The translations under genes and the position numbers were made by a program. 32,574 nucleotides of DNA from Sulfurimonadaceae bacterium. GTDB lineage: Bacteria; Campylobacterota; Campylobacteria; Campylobacterales; Sulfurimonadaceae. The stretch covers positions 1 to 32,574 of the forward strand of contig JADGEC010000028.1 in NCBI GenBank assembly GCA_016744575.1, read 5' to 3'. Positions 1 through 8,886 of this stretch are shown here, in pieces; position 1 is the stretch's first letter, and every line of letters starts with the position of its first letter. The notes beneath the pieces are model-generated. The model saw only the letters and a list, made by a program, of their open reading frames with translations, searched no databases and was not told the origin of the DNA.

Positions 1-195
1 CTATTACGAAATAATCTAGATTTTGATGAAAATAAAGGTGCCTTAGAGTTTACCTATTCATACCCCTTATTTAGCTCACCAAATACAAATCTATACTTTA
101 AAGCTTTTAACGGTTATGGTGAGAGCTTAATTGACTATAACGAGGATGTGACTAAAGTGTCTTTTGGATTCTCTTTCTCTAATGGACTCTTTTAA
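1..195 (+). CDS. pldA: Outer-membrane phospholipase A, C-terminal end (partial)
   Basis: Reading frame 1 is open from the first base to TAA at 193-195 and gives the last 64 residues of a protein. It carries YGESLIDYN near the end, which matches the conserved C-terminal strand region of outer-membrane phospholipase A (OMPLA), a beta-barrel that hydrolyses membrane phospholipids. The alternating hydrophobic pattern (FTYSYPLF, LYFKAF, VSFGFSFS) and a terminal Phe fit outer-membrane beta strands and the BAM recognition signal. The catalytic His/Ser region lies upstream of the window and cannot be checked. The gene overlaps the convergent AraC remnant by 17 bp. Identification rests on recalled family motifs; the 5' end is missing only because the window starts here. 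Confidence 0.75.
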   Translation, partial: LLRNNLDFDENKGALEFTYSYPLFSSPNTNLYFKAFNGYGESLIDYNEDVTKVSFGFSFSNGLF

Positions 196-364
196 ATGTT
201 TCAGAAGGGAGTTCACCAAAAACATTTTGATAACTTTTAGAAAATCTTCCAAAATCAGTAAATCCCCATTTTATGGCTATTTCTGATATATTTAAATATT
301 GAAATGTTTTAGATTGTAAATCTTCATACTCTTTATTTATCTTTATCATCTGAAACATTGTCAT
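179..364 (-). pseudogene. AraC-family regulator remnant (second HTH only)
   Basis: The 61-codon minus-strand frame contains ISEIAIKWGFTDFGRFS and an ending of the FGELPSETFKR type. This is the second helix-turn-helix and C-terminal signature of AraC/XylS-family regulators. Family members are usually 250-330 residues with an effector domain and two HTH motifs. Here only about 45 residues match, and the frame reaches a TAG a few codons upstream of the first ATG, so the effector domain and first HTH are gone. The 160 bp further upstream (365-526) are AT-rich and show no continuation in another frame. I read this as a 5'-truncated pseudogene. It converges on and slightly overlaps the pldA end. 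Confidence 0.65.
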
Positions 365-526
365 GTTTTTATTGGCTACTAAAATTATACTACCACAAAA
401 AATACAGACAGCGATTTGAGCGGCTATCTTCCTAAATGTTAAATCTCTTATATTTGAAACTTTAGGGTCAGACTGTAATACTCCTGTTATGCTATATAGT
501 CAACATACAAAAAAGAGAGACAATAG

Positions 527-669
527 ATGAGAATAAGCCCGAATGTCATAGAACAGGACAAGAATTATTCCTCTTAAACTGCTCCATGTTTAGGAGAGGC
601 CTACACTCTCAAGTAAAGAAAAAACCAATAGATCACACAAATGATCTTTATGGCAATGCGGGTCAATAG
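527..669 (+). pseudogene. Internally deleted duplicate of the PHP-hydrolase gene
   Basis: The start at 527 encodes MRISPNVIEQDK, almost the same as MRISPNVVEQNK at the start of the intact gene at 1265, with a similar purine-rich leader. The frame stops at 575-577 after 16 codons. The last stretch (about 615-669) in another frame encodes HTNDLYG and ends in TAG at 667-669. It corresponds to HTNDFYG and the stop region of the intact gene. Everything between codons ~12 and ~400, including the whole metal-binding PHP core, is missing. It cannot make a functional enzyme. It is listed because it shows where the duplication and deletion occurred. Confidence 0.75.
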
Positions 670-795
670 TTGCCATTAATAATATTTTTTTACAGAGAAG
701 CGAAAAGCGTAAGAACAAACCTTTACTCAAGCGTTTATTTTAAAGTATTTCGATGCGACCCAAGAGATCGTCACCATGCTACACTTGTGGTGTAT

Positions 796-819
796 ATCCC
801 CAAATATGACTTTGGGGAT
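796..819. terminator. Perfect 9-bp hairpin beyond the gltD remnant
   Basis: ATCCCCAAA, a six-base loop, and TTTGGGGAT form a perfect 9-bp stem 16 bp past the stop of the gltD duplicate. The matching hairpin in the intact copy (2549-2567) has only a 6-bp core stem. It lies between convergent frames, as expected for a bidirectional terminator, but there is no strong T-run on either side, so termination is inferred. Confidence 0.45.
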
Positions 820-835
820 GAGGGGAAAGACTCGA

Positions 836-1135
836 CTAACGTTTTTCGTAGAGAGACTCGCTTCTTGCGTTTAGCATCGTCGGCTTTTTGGATAAGAACT
901 CATCGACAGCGATGGCACATTCACGTCCCTCATGGATAGCCCAGACGACCAGAGATTGACCTCTGCGCATATTTCCGGCACTAAAGACACCCTCGACTGA
1001 TGTCGCATAGTCCTTTGTCAATACATTGTTTCTGGCATCGGTCTCAAGAGACAACTCTTCGACCACACCACCCAGCTCAGGCCCAAGAAATCTCATCGCT
1101 AACGAGACAAGGTCAGCTTTTAGGACAAACTCCGC
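836..1135 (-). pseudogene. Duplicated 3' fragment of gltD (glutamate synthase small subunit)
   Basis: The last 99 codons match the last 99 codons of the intact gltD at 2586-2885 with about 11 differences by eye (roughly 89% identity). The open frame runs to 1168, but similarity stops near 1135; the extra N-terminal residues are unrelated. The 5' four fifths of the gene, with the Fe-S cysteines and both N-terminal nucleotide-binding segments, are absent. Two substitutions hit conserved positions: the Asp of the SAGD flavin-binding motif is Asn, and the Gly of AMGF is Arg. It is a decayed fragment with no expected function, although its frame is still open. Confidence 0.85.
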
Positions 1136-1264
1136 GCAAACTATAGAGTCTGCTGATAATCTTAACACTTTATATTTTTATACGTGTTAGATGGTGTCAG
1201 ACCCTACCTTGTAATAATCCTGTTATACTTGATAGTTAGAATACAAGAAAGAGAGAAATAAGAG

Positions 1265-2521
1265 ATGAGAATAAGTCCTAATGTCGTAGAACAGAACAAA
1301 GTCATAGATTATCATCTTACTTTAAAAAACACATCAAATATACAATCCATAGAAGTTCTCTCAAGGGGCGATTTCTATCATAAAGATACTCTAGAATATA
1401 AGATTGAAAACAATACTATACAATTCTCATACAAGATGCCATATCTTGGAGAATTTGTCATAAAAGTAAATTTTACTTATAAAGAGTCAAAGACAGTCTT
1501 TTTATATTGTCTCGATGAAGTGATGATCAGACTAAGACCTTTAAAGGGTGATCTGCATATGCACTCCATCTACTCAGATGGTAAGACTACACCATTTGCT
1601 CTTGTCTTGGCTTCTTTAGGCGCTGGTATGGATTTTATCAGTATTTCAGACCATGATAGTTATGAGGGCTCATTAGATGCCATACAAAAAGCAAAACAGA
1701 ACAACATCGACCTTGTGGTATTAGCAGGTGAAGAGGTAAGTGTTGGCGGGAAAAAAGATATGTCTATCGCACAGGGAAATGGACATATCTTATCTGTTAA
1801 TGCAAATAGGTCTATAGAAGAACAGAGAAGAGATACCAAAAAATATGAGAAAGAGCTCCAAGAGATCACTGAGATCTTAAAAAAAGAGGATATTGATAAA
1901 AACATCGACCCTGTCCATTATGCAAAAAATGTTTGGGTCATAGACAAAATAAAAGAGGCAAAAGGTATTTCCATCCTGGCTCATCCAAATTGGATCTATA
2001 GAGATGAGAAATATCACCTTCATCAAGCTTTTTATAAAGAGATGTTAAAGAGTTCCCATCTTGATGGCGTTGAAGTCTTTGGAGAAGAGCAGATCAAAGA
2101 GCATAATAATATGACACACTTGACCGCGCTTCAAACAAAGAACAAGCATAAATATCTAGCACCATTTGCCAACTCTGATGCACATGACAGCGACCATGAG
2201 ATAGGAGAGAGATTTACCATTATTTTTGTAAAAGAGAGCTCAGCTTCGAGTCTAATGGATGCTATGAAAGAGGGTCTCACCTGTGCTATTCATAAAAGAG
2301 AGAACAATGAGCATCAATTTATAGGTAAAGATGATCTGGCTCAATATGTCTATTTTTTACTCAAAGAGTACTACCCTAAACATTCCAGTCTAAAAAGTAG
2401 ATTAGCGAAACTTTATATTGACCAACTGATCAATGGTGAGAGTTTTGAGAAAAAGATAAATAGAGTGAAGAGAAAACTAATAGCTCACACAAATGATTTT
2501 TATGGCTTAAAAGATCGATAG
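1265..2521 (+). CDS. PHP-domain metal-dependent hydrolase (CehA/McbA-like)
   Basis: A 418-residue protein with a beta-rich N-terminal ~90 residues and then a PHP domain starting at DLHMHS (His98, His100). Further metal-binding motifs follow: SDHDS, the Glu of AGEEVS, ILAHPNW and NSDAHD. The order of the H-x-H, D-H-D, E, H and D-x-H motifs is that of PHP phosphoesterases. The N-terminal extension and the ISDHDS context recall the CehA/McbA group. Such proteins bind two or three metal ions and hydrolyse phosphoesters or related bonds; the substrate here is unknown. There is no signal peptide, so it is probably cytoplasmic. The ATG at 1265 follows a purine-rich AAGAAAGAGAGAA stretch. The gene is clearly more AT-rich than gltBD, which suggests a separate origin. 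It converges with gltD. Confidence 0.8.
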   Translation: MRISPNVVEQNKVIDYHLTLKNTSNIQSIEVLSRGDFYHKDTLEYKIENNTIQFSYKMPYLGEFVIKVNFTYKESKTVFLYCLDEVMIRLRPLKGDLHMHSIYSDGKTTPFALVLASLGAGMDFISISDHDSYEGSLDAIQKAKQNNIDLVVLAGEEVSVGGKKDMSIAQGNGHILSVNANRSIEEQRRDTKKYEKELQEITEILKKEDIDKNIDPVHYAKNVWVIDKIKEAKGISILAHPNWIYRDEKYHLHQAFYKEMLKSSHLDGVEVFGEEQIKEHNNMTHLTALQTKNKHKYLAPFANSDAHDSDHEIGERFTIIFVKESSASSLMDAMKEGLTCAIHKRENNEHQFIGKDDLAQYVYFLLKEYYPKHSSLKSRLAKLYIDQLINGESFEKKINRVKRKLIAHTNDFYGLKDR

Positions 2522-2548
2522 TCACGATGCAGCTCTTGCAGGATATAT

Positions 2549-2567
2549 CCCCAAATAGGCTTTGGGA
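2549..2567. terminator. Hairpin between convergent PHP gene and gltD
   Basis: CCCAAA, a five-base loop and TTTGGG form a short stem between the stop codons at 2521 (plus) and 2586 (minus). The position suits a shared terminator. The U-tract is poor in both directions, so this is a weak call supported mainly by its conservation in the duplicate at 796-819. Confidence 0.4.
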
Positions 2568-2585
2568 ATAAGGGGAAAGACTTGA

Positions 2586-4049
2586 CTAGCGTTTTTCGTA
2601 GAGAGATTCACTTCTCGCGTTTAGCATAGTCGGCTTTTGAGATAGATACTCATCAACGGCAATGGCACACTCACGTCCCTCATGGATAGCCCAGACAACC
2701 AGAGACTGGCCTCTGCGCATATCTCCAGCACTAAAGACACCCTCGACTGATGTCGCATAGTCCTTTGTCAGTACATTACTTCTGGCATCGGTCTCAAGAG
2801 ACAACTCTTCGACCACACCACTCTGTTCAGGCCCAAGGAATCCCATCGCTAAAAAGACATAGTCAGCTTTGAGGATAAACTCAGTACCCTCTATCTCTTT
2901 AAAGCCTTTGGCACCCCACTCTATTCTGGCACAGTTGATACCTTTGACATCACCGTTCTCATCTTTGATGAATGATTTTGAAAGGATGTTGAAGTCCATC
3001 TCACAGCCCTCTTCTTGCGAAGAAGAGAGTTTGAAGACTCTCGGGTAAAGCGGCCATGGCATAGCGTCCGTGCGCTCAAGTGGCGCTTTAGGCATCAGCT
3101 CTATCTGTGTGATGGAAGCAGCACCTTGACGTACTGAGTTCCCTACACAGTCACTACCCGTGTCACCACCACCAATGACAACGATGTGTTTGTCAGTCGC
3201 CAAGATCTCTTTCTCTTTAGGGATGACTTCACCCTCGATGCGCGAGTTACACTGCGACAGAAACTCCATAGCAAAATGAACACCCTTAGCATCTCGGTTC
3301 TCTACAGGCAGGTCTCTAGGAAGTGAAGCACCGCCACATAAGACTACCGCGTCATTTTTATCCTGAAGCGTCTTAAGTGGGATATCCACACCTATGTGCG
3401 CACTCGTGATGAACTCTACGCCCTCTTCCATCATGATGTCTAGACGACGCTGGACCACCTTCTTCTTATCTAGCTTGAAGTTAGGGATACCATAACGCAC
3501 TAGTCCACCAATACGTTTATCACGCTCATAGACAGTCACAGTATGCCCGGCTTTATTGAGCTGGTTGGCGACACTGAGACCGGCTGGGCCTGAGCCTACA
3601 ATGGCGATCTTCTTGCCCGTACGGCTTTTAGGGATCTGCGGCTTCATCCACCCTTTTTTATAAGCTTTCTCGATGATGGAGTACTCGATGCCTTTGATAC
3701 TGACTGCGTCATCATTCATACCAAGTACACACGCCGTCTCACAAGTCGCCGGACAGATGCGACCCGTAAACTCTGGGAAGTTGTTCGTACTCATCAGCGT
3801 ACGAAATGCGTTCTCCCACTGCCCTCTATAGATCTGGTCGTTGAACTGAGGGATGTTATTGCCTACCGGACAGCCATAATTACTGTGACAAAAAGGTATG
3901 CCGCACTCCATACATCTGGCAGCCTGCACCTCCAGCTCATCTTTACTTGGCGCAGTAGTGAACTCGTTGGTATGTTTGATGCGGTTCTCGACTGGTTCCA
4001 GTGTGAAGTTCTGGCGTTTATACTCTTTAAAGCCTGTTACTTTTCCCAT
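2586..4049 (-). CDS. gltD: Glutamate synthase (NADPH) small subunit
   Basis: The 487-residue beta subunit of bacterial glutamate synthase passes electrons from NAD(P)H through FAD to the large subunit for glutamine-dependent glutamate formation. Residues 46-60 carry CMECGIPFC and GCPVG. Residues 99-107 carry CPATCETAC, the second set of cysteines for the low-potential [4Fe-4S] clusters. The FAD-binding motif VGSGPAG lies near residue 152, the NAD(P)H-binding motif IGGGDTG in the middle, and the AMGFLGPE and [10 protein letters not shown] flavin motifs near the C-terminus. Length is normal for GltD. The ATG is 1 nt after the gltB stop and its Shine-Dalgarno AGGAGG lies within the gltB end, so translation is probably coupled. 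A damaged copy of its last 300 bp lies at 836-1135. Confidence 0.97.
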   Translation of the reverse strand: MGKVTGFKEYKRQNFTLEPVENRIKHTNEFTTAPSKDELEVQAARCMECGIPFCHSNYGCPVGNNIPQFNDQIYRGQWENAFRTLMSTNNFPEFTGRICPATCETACVLGMNDDAVSIKGIEYSIIEKAYKKGWMKPQIPKSRTGKKIAIVGSGPAGLSVANQLNKAGHTVTVYERDKRIGGLVRYGIPNFKLDKKKVVQRRLDIMMEEGVEFITSAHIGVDIPLKTLQDKNDAVVLCGGASLPRDLPVENRDAKGVHFAMEFLSQCNSRIEGEVIPKEKEILATDKHIVVIGGGDTGSDCVGNSVRQGAASITQIELMPKAPLERTDAMPWPLYPRVFKLSSSQEEGCEMDFNILSKSFIKDENGDVKGINCARIEWGAKGFKEIEGTEFILKADYVFLAMGFLGPEQSGVVEELSLETDARSNVLTKDYATSVEGVFSAGDMRRGQSLVVWAIHEGRECAIAVDEYLSQKPTMLNARSESLYEKR

Positions 4050-4050
4050 C

Positions 4051-7000
4051 TTACACCTCCTCCTTTTGCTGCGCCTGCTCTAGTAAGACACGCTTATAAT
4101 CGACCGGCATGACTTTGATAAAGTCTTTTTTGGACGTCTCCCAGTCGGCTAAGATCACACTTGCCTCTTTTGAGTCAGTATGGCTAATATATTTTTCGAT
4201 CATCGTCTTCAGCTCTGCCTCATCAGCAGCATCTTCCACTCTATCTAGATCGACACTACCTCTGTTTATGCGTTTAGAAAGCTCGTTGTCTTTATCGTAG
4301 ATATATGCGATACCGCCACTCATACCTGCTGCAAAGTTCTTTCCGATCTCACCAAGGATGACGACTCGGCCGCCAGTCATGTATTCACAACCGTGATCAC
4401 CAATAGCTCCGACAACGACATTGGCCCCAGAGTTACGTACACAAAAACGCTCACCCGCAAGGCCATAGATGTAAGACTCACCACTCGTAGCACCATAGAA
4501 AGCGACATTACCCAAGATGACGTTCTCATTTGCCTCATAAGTAGCATCGCGTGGAGGATAGAGTATCAGTTTACCGCCGCAAAGCCCTTTACCAAAGTAA
4601 TCATTAGCGTCGCCCTCTATCTCAAAGGTGATCCCGCTGTTGACAAAAGCACTAAAACTTTGACCACAACTTCCTGTAGCCTTGAAGTAGATGGTGTCAT
4701 CACTTAGCCCTTTCTCACCATGCTTTCGCGTGATCTCGGCTGAGAGCATCGTCCCGACCGTACGGTTGATGTTTCGGACCTTTATCTCTTCTCTGATAGG
4801 CGTACCATCTTTAAGCGCTGGTCCTGCCAATTCGATGAGCTTATTGTCCAGGGCGATCTCAAGTGAGTGGTCCTGTTTAGTCGTATTGTAAGCAGTATCA
4901 TCAGACCTTAGGTGGACTTTATGGAGCAGTCTGTCAAGTCGCAGATGCTTCGCTTTCCAGTGTTCGACACCTTCGCGGGCTTTGAGTTTGTCGGTACGAC
5001 CGACCATCTCATCGATCGTCCTGAACCCAAGCTCAGCCATCACTTCACGTAACTCAGTAGCGATGAACTTCACATAGTTCACGACATGCTCAGGCTTACC
5101 GTTATATTTAGCTCGTAACTCCTTGTCTTGTGTCGCGATACCTACAGGACAGGTGTTCAGATGGCACTTACGCATCATCACACAGCCCTCGACGATGAGT
5201 GCAGCCGTTGCGATACCCCACTCCTCTGCGCCAAGCAGTGTCGCCATAGCGATGTCACGACCCGTACGCAACTGGCCATCTGTCTGTACGACGATCCGTG
5301 AACGTAGTCCGTTCTTCACAAGTGTCTGATGCGTCTCAGCCAGACCCAGTTCCCAAGGCAGACCGGCATGTTTGATAGAGGTCTGTGGAGAAGCACCTGT
5401 CCCGCCATCAAATCCAGAGATCAAGACGACGTCAGAGTGCGCTTTTGCCACACCCGAAGCAATAGTACCGACGCCTACTTCGGAGACCAGCTTAGTGTTT
5501 ATCCGCGCTTTGTTATTGGCATTTTTAAGGTCATGGATCAACTGCTTAAGATCTTCGATCGAGTAGATGTCATGGTGTGGAGGTGGAGAGATAAGGCCTA
5601 CTCCCGGAGTGGAATGCCTTGTCTTTCCGATGATGGCATCGACTTTATGTCCTGGCAGCTGACCACCTTCACCCGGTTTCGCCCCTTGGGCCAATTTGAT
5701 CTGGATCTCTTCCGAGTTCACAAGGTAGTTTGCCGTCACACCGAAACGACCGGACGCGACCTGTTTGATCTTTGAGTTCTTATTGGTACCAAATCTTGAT
5801 GCGTCCTCGCCACCTTCACCCGTATTACTACGTGCGCCAATGGTGTTCATCGCTATCGCCAGTGTAGTGTGTGCCTCCTCAGAGATAGAGCCATAAGACA
5901 TCGCACCTGTCGCAAAACGTGTGATGATAGAATCCACAGACTCTACCTCATCGATATCAATAGGATCAAGACGGTCGAAATCCAGCAGTGACCGCAAGGT
6001 GATATAGGCTTCCTGAGGCTCATTGATCAGCTGCGCATACTTCTTGTAGGTCCCATAGTCATTATTTCTTGTGGACTCCTGCAATAAGAAGATGGTCTCC
6101 GGCGTAAAGAGATGGTTCTCACCATTTTGACGGTAAGCATAGTGACCACCGACAGGCAGGTCATTAGACTCAATGATCTCCTGAGGATAAGCGATGGCAT
6201 GACACATCAGTGTCTCTTCTTCGATGGTATTGACATCGATGCCTTCAAGACGGGTCGGTGTCCCCGAGAAATAGTCATTGACAAACTCTTGTGAGAGCCC
6301 AACCGCTTCAAATATCTGCGCTCCCGTATAAGACCGGATGGTAGAGATACCCATCTTGGACATGACCTTGAAGATCCCTTTTCCAACAGCAGTGATATAG
6401 TTCGCTATAGCCTGCTCATGTGTGATGGACTCATCGATCATTTTGCGCCTGCGCATGTCTTCGATGGTCTCAAATGCCAGATAAGGGTTGATGGCATTAG
6501 CTCCATAACCGATGAGTGTCGCGAAATGGTGGATCTCTCTTGCCTCACCTGTCTCTATGACCAGACCACAATTAGTCCGAATACCCTCATCAGTGAGATG
6601 ATGATGCACAGCACTGGTCGCTAAAAGAGAAGGGATCGCAGCTTTTTTCTTATTGGTACCTCTGGTCGAGAGGATGATGACACCAAATCCTTCTCTTACG
6701 GCATCGCTCGCCTCTTTGACGACCTTGTCAAGTGCACTCTTCATCGAACCATTTTTTCTCGCATCAAACAAGAGACTGATGGTCTTCGCACGGAAATTGA
6801 ACTCGTTGATTCCGCTGAGTTTCTCAAACTGTTCGTTCGTCAAGATAGGTGTCTTGAGTTTGATGAACTTTCGGTCCTCATCGACTTCCTGGAACAGGTT
6901 ACCCTGCGGTCCGATGTAAGAGGTCAGTGACATCACAGACTCTTCTCTTATAGGGTCGATAGGAGGGTTCGTCACCTGCGCGAAAAGCTGGTGAAAGTAG

Positions 7001-8562
7001 TTGTAAAGGTTGATGGAGGCATTCGACAATACCGATAGTGAAGCGTCATTACCCATCGATCCTGTTGCTTCATAGGCAGTATTTGCCATCGGTGTCAAGA
7101 TGATCTTCAAGTCTTCCTGCGTATACCCAAAACATTTTTGACGCACAAGCACACTCTTGTGATTAGGTTGTCTTATCTCATGGTTGAGCGTCAGGTCATC
7201 GAGGTCTATCTTCTGTTTTTTTATCCACGAACCATAATCATGGACTCCAGAGATATTGCTCTTGATCTCATCATCGCTGATGATACGGCCCTCTTCAAGG
7301 TCGGCCAAGAACATCTTACCGGGCTGTAGTCGTCCTTTGAGAACGATCTCATCAGAAGGGAACTCCAAGGCACCCTGTTCAGAAGCCATGACCAGGATGT
7401 TGTCTTTAGTCAGTGAGTAGCGTGAAGGACGCAGCCCATTTCTATCTAGTGTCGCACCGACATATCTTCCATCCGTGAAAGCTACAGAAGCAGGACCATC
7501 CCACGGCTCCATGAACGTAGCATGATACTCATAGAAAGCCCGGCGTTGCTCGTCCATCTCCTCGTCTTTCCAGGCTTCAGGGATCATCATCATCAAGACG
7601 TGAGGCAGAGGACGACCGGCTAATGTCAACAGTTCGATGACATTATCGAGCACCGAAGAGTCTGAGCCTTTGGCTTCATTGATGAGATAAGGGTAGATCA
7701 TCTCAAGCTCTTCGTCACTGAAGAGTTTTGAGCTGAGCATCGATTGACGTGCCCGCATCCAGTTGACATTACCGCGCAGGGTATTGATCTCACCATTATG
7801 TGCTATATAGCGAAAAGGCTGTGCCAGCGGCCACGATGGGAATGTGTTTGTCGAGAAACGACTATGTACCAAAGCGATAGCGGACTCATAATCGTGCTCA
7901 ATAAGGTCTGGGAAATAGCGCGGCAATTGGTCGGTGATGAGCTGACCCTTATAGGAGAGCGTCTTATAAGACATGGAAGGCATATAAAAATATGCAGTGC
8001 CGGGTATTTCCGAAGCACTTACCTGCGAATGTATATATTTACGGATGACAAAGAGTTTACGTTCAAACGCCTCGGCATCTTCGAGCTCAGGGTCACGTTT
8101 TATGATGACTTGCTGGATATAAGGTTCTACCACCTTGACCGACTCACCCAGCATCTCATTTGAGGTCGGGATCCGTCTCCAGCCCAGGAACTTCTGTCCA
8201 AGCTTCTCAATACCGTTCTCGATGATCGTCTTACACTCTGCATAAGCCTCTGGATCCTTTGGCAAGAAGACGACACCAACGCCATAATGACCAAATTCTG
8301 GAAGGTCGATTCCATCATCTTTAAGGACCCTGCGTAGGAATCGGTCTGGCATCTGTGTCAGTATCCCCGCCCCATCACCAGAGTTCTTCTCAGCACCAAC
8401 AGCACCACGATGTTCAAGGTTCATCAAAAGCTGGATGCCTTTTTCTACGACATCATGAGACTTCTCACCTTTAAGATGAGCGACGAAACCTATACCACAG
8501 GCATCATGTTCGAATTCCGGATCATAAAGACCGTCTTCTTTTGGTAAATATTCTGCTTTCAC
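4051..8562 (-). CDS. gltB: Glutamate synthase (NADPH) large subunit
   Basis: The 1503-residue alpha subunit makes two glutamates from glutamine and 2-oxoglutarate in the cytoplasm. The N-terminal class-II amidotransferase domain starts at Cys22 in HDACGIGF, so a 21-residue propeptide is expected to be removed to expose the nucleophile. GDGAGIL and the GRPLPH region follow. The FMN/2-oxoglutarate-binding synthase domain contains PPPHHDIYSIEDL, SGFDGGTGAS and the [3Fe-4S] motif CVMMRKCHLNTC (C-x5-C-x4-C). The C-terminal GXGXG beta-helix carries GGxVVILG-type repeats. The start is GTG at 8562, preceded by GGGAG. The gene is first in the gltB-gltD operon. Length and all motifs are intact. Confidence 0.97.
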   Translation of the reverse strand: MKAEYLPKEDGLYDPEFEHDACGIGFVAHLKGEKSHDVVEKGIQLLMNLEHRGAVGAEKNSGDGAGILTQMPDRFLRRVLKDDGIDLPEFGHYGVGVVFLPKDPEAYAECKTIIENGIEKLGQKFLGWRRIPTSNEMLGESVKVVEPYIQQVIIKRDPELEDAEAFERKLFVIRKYIHSQVSASEIPGTAYFYMPSMSYKTLSYKGQLITDQLPRYFPDLIEHDYESAIALVHSRFSTNTFPSWPLAQPFRYIAHNGEINTLRGNVNWMRARQSMLSSKLFSDEELEMIYPYLINEAKGSDSSVLDNVIELLTLAGRPLPHVLMMMIPEAWKDEEMDEQRRAFYEYHATFMEPWDGPASVAFTDGRYVGATLDRNGLRPSRYSLTKDNILVMASEQGALEFPSDEIVLKGRLQPGKMFLADLEEGRIISDDEIKSNISGVHDYGSWIKKQKIDLDDLTLNHEIRQPNHKSVLVRQKCFGYTQEDLKIILTPMANTAYEATGSMGNDASLSVLSNASINLYNYFHQLFAQVTNPPIDPIREESVMSLTSYIGPQGNLFQEVDEDRKFIKLKTPILTNEQFEKLSGINEFNFRAKTISLLFDARKNGSMKSALDKVVKEASDAVREGFGVIILSTRGTNKKKAAIPSLLATSAVHHHLTDEGIRTNCGLVIETGEAREIHHFATLIGYGANAINPYLAFETIEDMRRRKMIDESITHEQAIANYITAVGKGIFKVMSKMGISTIRSYTGAQIFEAVGLSQEFVNDYFSGTPTRLEGIDVNTIEEETLMCHAIAYPQEIIESNDLPVGGHYAYRQNGENHLFTPETIFLLQESTRNNDYGTYKKYAQLINEPQEAYITLRSLLDFDRLDPIDIDEVESVDSIITRFATGAMSYGSISEEAHTTLAIAMNTIGARSNTGEGGEDASRFGTNKNSKIKQVASGRFGVTANYLVNSEEIQIKLAQGAKPGEGGQLPGHKVDAIIGKTRHSTPGVGLISPPPHHDIYSIEDLKQLIHDLKNANNKARINTKLVSEVGVGTIASGVAKAHSDVVLISGFDGGTGASPQTSIKHAGLPWELGLAETHQTLVKNGLRSRIVVQTDGQLRTGRDIAMATLLGAEEWGIATAALIVEGCVMMRKCHLNTCPVGIATQDKELRAKYNGKPEHVVNYVKFIATELREVMAELGFRTIDEMVGRTDKLKAREGVEHWKAKHLRLDRLLHKVHLRSDDTAYNTTKQDHSLEIALDNKLIELAGPALKDGTPIREEIKVRNINRTVGTMLSAEITRKHGEKGLSDDTIYFKATGSCGQSFSAFVNSGITFEIEGDANDYFGKGLCGGKLILYPPRDATYEANENVILGNVAFYGATSGESYIYGLAGERFCVRNSGANVVVGAIGDHGCEYMTGGRVVILGEIGKNFAAGMSGGIAYIYDKDNELSKRINRGSVDLDRVEDAADEAELKTMIEKYISHTDSKEASVILADWETSKKDFIKVMPVDYKRVLLEQAQQKEEV

Positions 8563-8886
8563 AGTTCTCCCTTAGATCATTTGTATCATCAAGCCTTGCA
8601 TATAGATCCACAAGCTAAAATGCGGAATAACGCCCCGTAAACAGGCCTCTTATATACTGCCATAAATAGTTCCGCGATTATATAGAAACTGCCATGAAGA
8701 GTGTGTTAAAGAACCCCCATAGATGAACGCTCTAAGGGCTTAAAACATCAAGAGCAGAAAGAGCTGCTCATATGATAAGTCGTACGCAGTTCCATCATGT
8801 CTCAATGAGTCAGTATCATCGTGATAGGTAACTTGCACTGTGCATTCCAAAGGATGGATCTAAAAGTGAGGACTCAGATCTGTAGA
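8563..8886. promoter_or_regulatory. gltBD upstream region, no gene
   Basis: These 324 bp lie between gltB and the 3' end of the hydrolase gene, both on the minus strand. On the minus strand a TATAAT at 8677-8682 could be a -10 box for gltBD; I see no clear -35, which is common for Campylobacterota promoters. A second TATATAAG-like element lies nearer the gene. GAGCAG, six bases and CTGCTC (about 8751-8768) form a small hairpin that might terminate the hydrolase transcript. No protein or RNA gene is recognisable. Confidence 0.35.

Larger units (their letters stand above)
463..1140. repeat. Degenerate copy A of a tandem direct repeat (PHP gene + gltD 3' end)
   Basis: This block has the same order of parts as 1194-2885: a leader with GTCAGAC and CCTGTTAT, the PHP gene start (ATGAGAATAAG with purine-rich leader), the PHP gene end (ACACAAATGAT), a CCCCAAA/TTTGGGG hairpin, and the convergent gltD 3' end. 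Copy A lacks about 1.1 kb of the PHP coding region and has about 95 bp (670-765) that copy B lacks. It is therefore an internally deleted, diverged tandem duplication. The left limit is set by the GTCAGAC similarity and the right limit by where gltD similarity stops; both are accurate to about 10 bp. Confidence 0.75.
1194..2885. repeat. Intact copy B of the tandem direct repeat
   Basis: This is the reference copy for the degenerate repeat at 463-1140. It covers a GTGTCAGAC leader, the complete PHP gene and the last 300 bp of gltD. Only the gltD tail is duplicated, because the rest of gltD continues to 4049 without a counterpart in copy A. The repeat unit therefore ended inside gltD, and copy B kept the full-length genes. 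Confidence 0.7.

Noticed and set aside
670-939. 89-codon plus-strand frame
   Set aside because: It starts in the extra DNA of repeat copy A and runs antisense through the gltD remnant; no similarity to any family I know.
5329-5775. 148-codon plus-strand open frame
   Set aside because: It lies wholly antisense inside gltB, has no recognisable domain, and gltB is conserved along its full length.
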